The position numbers and the translations under genes are program-made. Shown here piece after piece: positions 6,438-10,363 of a stretch of 10,363 bases of DNA. This DNA is from Deltaproteobacteria bacterium (lineage in GTDB: Bacteria > Desulfobacterota > Syntrophobacteria > B119-G9): NCBI GenBank assembly GCA_003646715.1, contig QMLL01000032.1, positions 1 through 10,363 on the forward strand. Reading direction: 5' to 3'. Under the pieces are notes generated by a model. That model saw only the letters and a list, made by a program, of their open reading frames with translations. It was not told the origin of the DNA and did no database searches. Within the stretch, counting starts at the first letter, position 1; every line of letters begins with the position of its first letter.

Positions 6438-7199
6438 ATGCACTTTTTTAAGATCAATTTTTTACTGCGAAGTTTAATGGTTTTTTTCATGGTATCTATA
6501 GGTTTGCCTGGCATTTGCATTCCAGAAAATAGTTCCCTTCCGGTACTTGAAGGTATCATAGAAGCATCTGAAACAGTTGAGCTGGGAACGCAATCGCCAG
6601 GAATTGTGGATAAGATACTCGTGGAACGAGGTGATTACGTTAAAAAAGGACAAAAGGTGATCCTGCTGAAGTCGGATCTGGAAAAAATAGCGGTAAGACT
6701 TGCTAAGGCCCAGGTAGAATTCTACAAGCGGAAGCTTGAGAGAAGTCAGGTACTGTTTCAGAAAAAGCTCGCTGCTGAAATTAAGAAAGATGAACTTGAG
6801 ACCGAACTTAAAATCAGAAGGCTGGAGCTGGAAAAGGCGCGGGAGTTATTAAAATTAAAGACGATAAGGAGCCCTGTTGATGGGGTGGTGTTGAAGAGGC
6901 TTGTCTCTCCGGGAGAGTATGTTGAAGAAACCGTGCAGATGCTTGTTATAACCCAGCTGAATCCACTAAACGTGGAGGTTATAGCTCCCGTCGATCTACT
7001 GGAAAAGATCAAAAAGGGGATGAAAGCCAGGATAATTCCCGAATCTCCGGTAGAAGGTGAATATCAAGCTACGGTAACTATTGTTGATCAGGTGGTGGAC
7101 GCTGCTAGTGGCACGTTTGGAATCCGCCTTAGGCTTCCTAACCCAGATCTGTCAATACATGCGGGGTTGAAGTGTAAAGTAAGCTTTATTGGCGAATAA
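6438..7199 (+). CDS. short HlyD/RND-type periplasmic adaptor (membrane fusion protein)
   Basis: The 253-residue protein begins with an N-terminal signal or anchor (about 6-27, hydrophobic FLLRSLMVFFMVSIGLPGIC). A split biotinyl-lipoyl domain follows: strand GTQSPGIVDKILVERGDYVKKGQKVILLKS (about 52-81) pairs with the later TIRSPVDGVVLKRLVSPGEYV. Between its halves is a short alpha-helical hairpin (about 85-140, KAQVEFYKRKLERSQVLFQ and onward). A compact beta-barrel region ends the protein. Adaptors usually run to 350-450 residues, so the membrane-proximal domain is absent or minimal. Adaptors of this type bridge an inner-membrane transporter and a TolC channel; here the TolC-family gene precedes by 8 bases while the transporter is missing. 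The ATG has a modest AGGA about 8 bases upstream, overlapping the previous stop. The cysteine in GIC does not form a proper lipobox. Family certain, partner unknown. Confidence 0.92.
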   Translation: MHFFKINFLLRSLMVFFMVSIGLPGICIPENSSLPVLEGIIEASETVELGTQSPGIVDKILVERGDYVKKGQKVILLKSDLEKIAVRLAKAQVEFYKRKLERSQVLFQKKLAAEIKKDELETELKIRRLELEKARELLKLKTIRSPVDGVVLKRLVSPGEYVEETVQMLVITQLNPLNVEVIAPVDLLEKIKKGMKARIIPESPVEGEYQATVTIVDQVVDAASGTFGIRLRLPNPDLSIHAGLKCKVSFIGE

Positions 7200-7230
7200 C
7201 AGGGAATTTTGGGGAAGGGGCTGGTGTCCA

Positions 7231-9228
7231 TCAGTCTACTTTACCGGAGAACGCCAGAGCAGTACCAACCTTTTTGTCCATCTTAAGAAGGCTCATTCGG
7301 ACTCTTGCATGTATCTTTTCAGCCCTTTTCTGTGCCCGGAAAATTATGAACCTTTTTAACCAATCAGGTAGCATTTTCTTGAGCCTGGTGTTACCAGCAA
7401 TAAACTTGGATAAAAACCCTCCGAACTTTAGCAACAGTTCGTCTTCCAGAGATAGGATTGCCTGGCATGAACCCGGATCACCCTGCCTGCCACATCTTCC
7501 GAAAAGCTGCCTGTCAATTCGTCTGGCATCATGGCGTTCTGTTGCGATTACATGTAAGCCGCCGAGCTCTGCCACACCTTCGCCCAGGAGGATATCAGTA
7601 CCACGTCCTGCCATGTTTGTTGCGACTGTTATCTGTCCCCTCTGTCCAGCATTCTTGATGATTTCCGCTTCCTTTTCATCTTGACGGGCGTTCAAAACTT
7701 CATGAGGAAGTCCTGCATTTTCTAGCAGAATGCTTAGGTGTTCCGAGTCTGCAACTGATCGCGTTCCAATTAAAACCGGTCTCCCCATGTCATGAAGCTT
7801 TTTCACTTCCTTGATAATTGTTTCCCATTTTTCGTTTGCCGTGGGTAAAATCTTGTCTGGCAAGTACGATCTTTTCAGCGGTTCGTTAGTGGGCACGGTA
7901 ATAACCTTAAGTCCATATACGTAATAGAGTTCTTCTGCCACTTCCCTTGCCGTTCCTGTCATCCCTGCCAGCAGCTTGTATTTTCTGAAAAAGCGCTGGT
8001 AGCTGATTCTTGCGAGAGTTTCCCTGATGGTGGTCATCTCGCAACCTTCCTTCAGTTCGATAAACTGGTGAAGTCCCCGTTCCCATGAGCGATCTTCCAT
8101 CAGTCGGCCGGTATATTCGTCGATGATCTGGACTTTGCCATCCTTCACCAAATAGTCTTTGTCTCTGGCAAAAAGATGAATGGCTGTGAGAGCCTGTATG
8201 GTCAATTCTTCCAGAAAATGACTACCTACCCAGGTAATATTCTCATTCTCAGCCAGGATCTCTAGGTGTAATTTCCCCTTTTCCGTGAATTCGATACTCC
8301 TTTTAACAAAGTCTATCGTAAAATCGGCACCAGTTTTAAGCTGCTCTGCTATTTCCAGGACTTTTGAAAAAATAACCTGTTCTTCCTGCGAACCGCCTGT
8401 TCCTGCTATTATGAGCGGGGTGCGACACTCGTCAACGAGAACGGAATCTGCTTCGTCTACAATTCCAAAGTAGAGTCCTCTCAATATCAATTTTGATGCT
8501 TTGGTGTTTCTGCCGCAGAGTTTTTCCACCTGTAATCTGAGGCGGCTTGGAGATGTGCCCAGGGTAATTCTGTCTCGCAGATAATCGAAGGCTACCGTTT
8601 TATTCGTACAGTACGTTATATCAGCCCTGTATGCGGCTTTTCTTTCAGTAAGGTCTTTATCTTGAGTGGCAACGCCTACGGATATCCCGAGGAAATTGTA
8701 AATTGGTCCCATCCACTTGGCATCCCGGGATGCAAGGTAGTCGTTCACTGTAATGACATGTACTGGAATGCCTGCTAGAGCCGCAGTGCTTGCAGGTAGA
8801 GTACAGGTAAGTGTTTTTCCCTCACCGGTTTCCATTTCAACAATATTGCCAAGAAGCATCATCCAGCCACCGTAGATCTGGGTGTCAAAATGTCTCATAC
8901 TGAGTGTTCTGGAAACAACTTCTCTAATGAGGGCGTAACTTTTGATTACCAGATCCTCTTTTAGACCGGTTAACCTCAGTTGCTGACGCAAGCCAGAAGC
9001 TAAAGTGCGGAGCTGTTCGTCTGTAAAGGTTGTGATGGTTTTTTCTTCCTGCCGGACCTTTTCGGATACATACTCCAGTGAATGTGACCTCAGTGGTAGT
9101 CTGGGTACCAGGCGACTTTTCACACCCCTCCAGAACCATTCACCCCATGTTTCTCTGGGCTCAATTCGTTCGGGATAAATATTTAGAGATGTTGCTGGAG
9201 TCGCGCTTCTTGTTGAACCACCAATCAT
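7231..9228 (-). CDS. shortened SecA-like preprotein translocase ATPase (accessory SecA)
   Basis: SecA-family motor of 665 residues; housekeeping SecA is usually 840-900. Present are Walker A METGEGKT (132-139, Lys138), the VNDYLASRDA motif (161-170), Walker B VDEADSVLVDE (257-267), IIDEYTGRLM (368-377), GLHQFIELKEG (385-395), LAGMTGT (420-426), PTNEP (446-450), ATNMAGRGTDI (536-546) and the arginine-finger segment GRCGRQGD (577-584). Both nucleotide-binding folds are therefore intact. The stretch between the DEAD box and IIDEYTGR is only about 110 residues, clearly shorter than in E. coli SecA, so the preprotein-crosslinking domain is reduced. The protein ends where the helical scaffold begins, so the scaffold, wing and zinc finger are gone. 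An N-terminal extension includes the Trp-rich amphipathic WGEWFWRGVKSRLV (28-41), perhaps for membrane contact. ATG at 9228 follows a loosely spaced AAGGA. It lies downstream of the large PKD/dockerin-type gene on the same strand, its likely cargo. Function as a dedicated exporter is inferred. Confidence 0.93.
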   Translation of the reverse strand: MIGGSTRSATPATSLNIYPERIEPRETWGEWFWRGVKSRLVPRLPLRSHSLEYVSEKVRQEEKTITTFTDEQLRTLASGLRQQLRLTGLKEDLVIKSYALIREVVSRTLSMRHFDTQIYGGWMMLLGNIVEMETGEGKTLTCTLPASTAALAGIPVHVITVNDYLASRDAKWMGPIYNFLGISVGVATQDKDLTERKAAYRADITYCTNKTVAFDYLRDRITLGTSPSRLRLQVEKLCGRNTKASKLILRGLYFGIVDEADSVLVDECRTPLIIAGTGGSQEEQVIFSKVLEIAEQLKTGADFTIDFVKRSIEFTEKGKLHLEILAENENITWVGSHFLEELTIQALTAIHLFARDKDYLVKDGKVQIIDEYTGRLMEDRSWERGLHQFIELKEGCEMTTIRETLARISYQRFFRKYKLLAGMTGTAREVAEELYYVYGLKVITVPTNEPLKRSYLPDKILPTANEKWETIIKEVKKLHDMGRPVLIGTRSVADSEHLSILLENAGLPHEVLNARQDEKEAEIIKNAGQRGQITVATNMAGRGTDILLGEGVAELGGLHVIATERHDARRIDRQLFGRCGRQGDPGSCQAILSLEDELLLKFGGFLSKFIAGNTRLKKMLPDWLKRFIIFRAQKRAEKIHARVRMSLLKMDKKVGTALAFSGKVD

Positions 9229-9267
9229 TTACCGATTTTCCTTAAGTTTTAAAAAGCCTGCCCAAAG

Positions 9268-9302
9268 TCCCCCTTTCGTAAAGGGGGATTTAGGGGGATT
9301 TA
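9268..9302. repeat. REP-like hairpin with tandem GGGGGATTTA units
   Basis: TCCCCCTTT (9268-9276) and AAAGGGGGA (9280-9288) make a perfect 9-pair stem with a CGT loop. The decamer GGGGGATTTA occurs twice in tandem (9283-9292 and 9293-9302). From memory, near-identical intergenic hairpins occur in many copies in Desulfobacterota and some other genomes, and are taken to be REP-type elements. Read on the - strand it sits between the large protein gene and the SecA-like gene, with CTTTTT about 16 bases later, so it may also lower expression of the second gene. Confidence 0.72.
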
Positions 9303-9306
9303 GAAT

Positions 9307-10363
9307 TTAACTCAGCCTGCTTCTTAATCTCCCTTTTCCATGCAATCTCTGTTTAATATGGCTCTTTTCGAGAGTTATGGAAATTTCCTTATTTGGGTTG
9401 TCTGTTACATCTATTTTTTCAATGTTGGTAACAAAATCTCGTGCCCAACCTGGATATGAATTCTGACCATATAGGTGTAGCCTGTCTTTTTTATCTTCTT
9501 TTCTGTTTGACCCATAATCAGACCAGTCAATCAAGCCAGAAGCGCCAAGTGAACTTTCTTCAGAGGCCACGTACGCGTCGAGGACGATTGGATCAACGTC
9601 AGAACTGGAAGCCTCTCTGTTTGTTTCAATTTGATTTGAACCGGGCGTCCCGGAAGTTTCCTCGGATGGCAGGTCATAAACCGGCTTGTCGAGTATTTCT
9701 TCTTCCGAAAGAGCAGCCTCGCCGGCGCTTCCTTTAGTTTCGTTTGTGTCTGCATTACCAGTATTTTCAGAGTCGTTTGAAAAGCTTCCCTCGGAGTCTA
9801 CTGGAGTATTTTCAGATCCTGTCTCAAGCGGCGGGTCAGTCACGTAAATAGTATTTGAGCTGTATGTTCCGTCTTCGTCAGAGGCTTTAGCACTGATTGC
9901 ATAAGCGTCCCAGCCTATTTTGCCGTAGTTAGACCTAAAGATGTCAAAGTCATCCATATCCACGTCGCCGTCATGATCCAGATCAGCCACAAGCCCTGAA
10001 CCGTTGCTGCCATACTGACTTGAAAACGTGTAAAGATCGGTTCCGTCGACATCTCCATCTTTGTCAAAGTCACCAATGTAGGGCTTTGCTTCCGCATAAG
10101 TATGGGTCACGCTGGATGGATTACCTGTGATAGTTTCGATTGTTCCATCATCCCAGTTGATTTGCCAGCTTGTAATGGTGTCATCTCCGGGATCAGTGCT
10201 GGAGAGATTTAACGTATATTCAACACCCGGATGCATCTTGTCTTCACCGGAAATTACGAGTTCAGGATCCACGTTATTTGCGCGAACTATAAAAGTTTCA
10301 GTATCAAAAAGCCCGCCGGAGTCGGTAACCCTGACGGTCACCGTTGCTGTGTCGGGGCCATCT
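9307..10363 (-). CDS. C-terminal part of a surface protein with PKD-like and dockerin-like modules, 5' end outside window
   Basis: The frame stays open to the right edge, so only the last 351 or so residues are seen; the apparent GTG start at 10341 is internal. Numbering is from that codon. First comes the end of a PKD/cadherin-like repeat (ATVTVRVTDSGGLFDTETFIV, about 1-20), then a second PKD-like domain (about 28-168, with WQINWDDGTIETI and KASDEDGTYSS). Inside the second domain lie two EF-hand-type loops, DFDKDGDVDGTD (91-102) and DLDHDGDVDMDD (120-131), like type I dockerin. A Ser/Glu/Asn-rich acidic linker (about 170-260) follows, then a short folded end with WARDFVTNIEKIDVTDNPNKE (starting near 299) and a basic tail ending in RLRSRLS. 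Repeats of this kind typify large, calcium-stabilised extracellular adhesins or scaffold proteins. No LPXTG-like or PEP-CTERM-like sorting signal is visible. The SecA-like gene follows after 78 bases and may export it. The full length is unknown. Confidence 0.85.
   Translation of the reverse strand, partial: DGPDTATVTVRVTDSGGLFDTETFIVRANNVDPELVISGEDKMHPGVEYTLNLSSTDPGDDTITSWQINWDDGTIETITGNPSSVTHTYAEAKPYIGDFDKDGDVDGTDLYTFSSQYGSNGSGLVADLDHDGDVDMDDFDIFRSNYGKIGWDAYAISAKASDEDGTYSSNTIYVTDPPLETGSENTPVDSEGSFSNDSENTGNADTNETKGSAGEAALSEEEILDKPVYDLPSEETSGTPGSNQIETNREASSSDVDPIVLDAYVASEESSLGASGLIDWSDYGSNRKEDKKDRLHLYGQNSYPGWARDFVTNIEKIDVTDNPNKEISITLEKSHIKQRLHGKGRLRSRLS
9913..10080 (-). other. dockerin-like double calcium-loop module nested in a PKD-like domain
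   Basis: This segment encodes about 56 residues with two copies of the pattern GDFDxDGDVDGxDLxxFxxxYG. Asp occupies positions 1, 3, 5, 7, 9 and 12 of each loop, as in calcium-binding dockerin type I or EF-hand-like repeats. Immediately before it the PKD strand reads SVTHTYAEA; immediately after it the PKD sequence resumes with AYAISAKASDEDG. Those two parts are normally contiguous in PKD domains, so the module appears inserted in a loop of the host fold. Confidence 0.72.

Noticed and set aside
6438..6540. Adaptor as a lipoprotein (cysteine in LPGIC)
   Set aside because: The residue before the cysteine is Ile rather than Gly, Ala or Ser, so the lipobox is not satisfied.
7200..7230. Terminator between the converging adaptor and SecA-like genes
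   Set aside because: The 31-base gap shows no stable hairpin or T tract on either strand.
7274..7684. 136-codon + strand open frame opposite the SecA-like gene
   Set aside because: It is a shadow of the conserved GRGTD and GRCGRQGD region on the other strand.
1..10363. CRISPR array, tRNA or rRNA gene, insertion sequence, phage gene
   Set aside because: I saw no regularly spaced direct repeats, no tRNA-like cloverleaf, no transposase or integrase motifs and no target-site duplications.

Overview
The window looks like a chromosomal segment of a Gram-negative bacterium of moderate GC content (roughly mid-forties percent, judged by eye). The best guess is a member of the Desulfobacterota (former Deltaproteobacteria). 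This rests on the style of the genes and on a GGGGGATTTA-type hairpin repeat that I associate with such genomes. It is an inference, not proof.

Left part (1-2518, + strand). The window opens inside a sigma-54-dependent response regulator (receiver, coiled coil, GAF-like domain, AAA+ domain, Fis-type helix-turn-helix). A 331-base gap follows, and near its end lies a near-consensus -24/-12 sigma-54 promoter. This drives a gene for an 89-residue two-helix membrane protein with a strong ribosome binding site. The regulator next door is the obvious candidate activator. Two hairpins fill the space between this gene and the convergent operon that follows.

Middle part (2519-5061, - strand). A two-gene operon encodes a short-chain dehydrogenase resembling the SDR16C group (RDH10/17beta-HSD11-like) and an aldehyde dehydrogenase with a long hydrophobic/basic C-terminal tail. 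Together they could oxidise a lipophilic alcohol to its aldehyde and then to the acid at the membrane. A divergent AT-rich promoter region with an inverted repeat separates them from the next operon.

Right part (5062-10363). A + strand pair encodes a TolC-family outer-membrane channel and a very short HlyD/RND-type periplasmic adaptor, with no ABC or RND pump beside them. Converging on them from the - strand are a shortened SecA-like ATPase (665 residues, small preprotein-crosslinking region, no C-terminal scaffold or wing domains or zinc finger) and, upstream of it, the 3' end of a gene for a probably large surface protein. In that protein a dockerin-like pair of calcium-binding loops appears to be inserted inside a PKD-like fold. 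A REP-like hairpin lies between these two genes.

The most interesting reading is that the right part is a dedicated export locus. The accessory SecA would move the large calcium-binding repeat protein across the inner membrane, and the TolC/adaptor pair would serve as the exit path. Nothing in the window proves the four genes work together; this is a gene-neighbourhood hypothesis.
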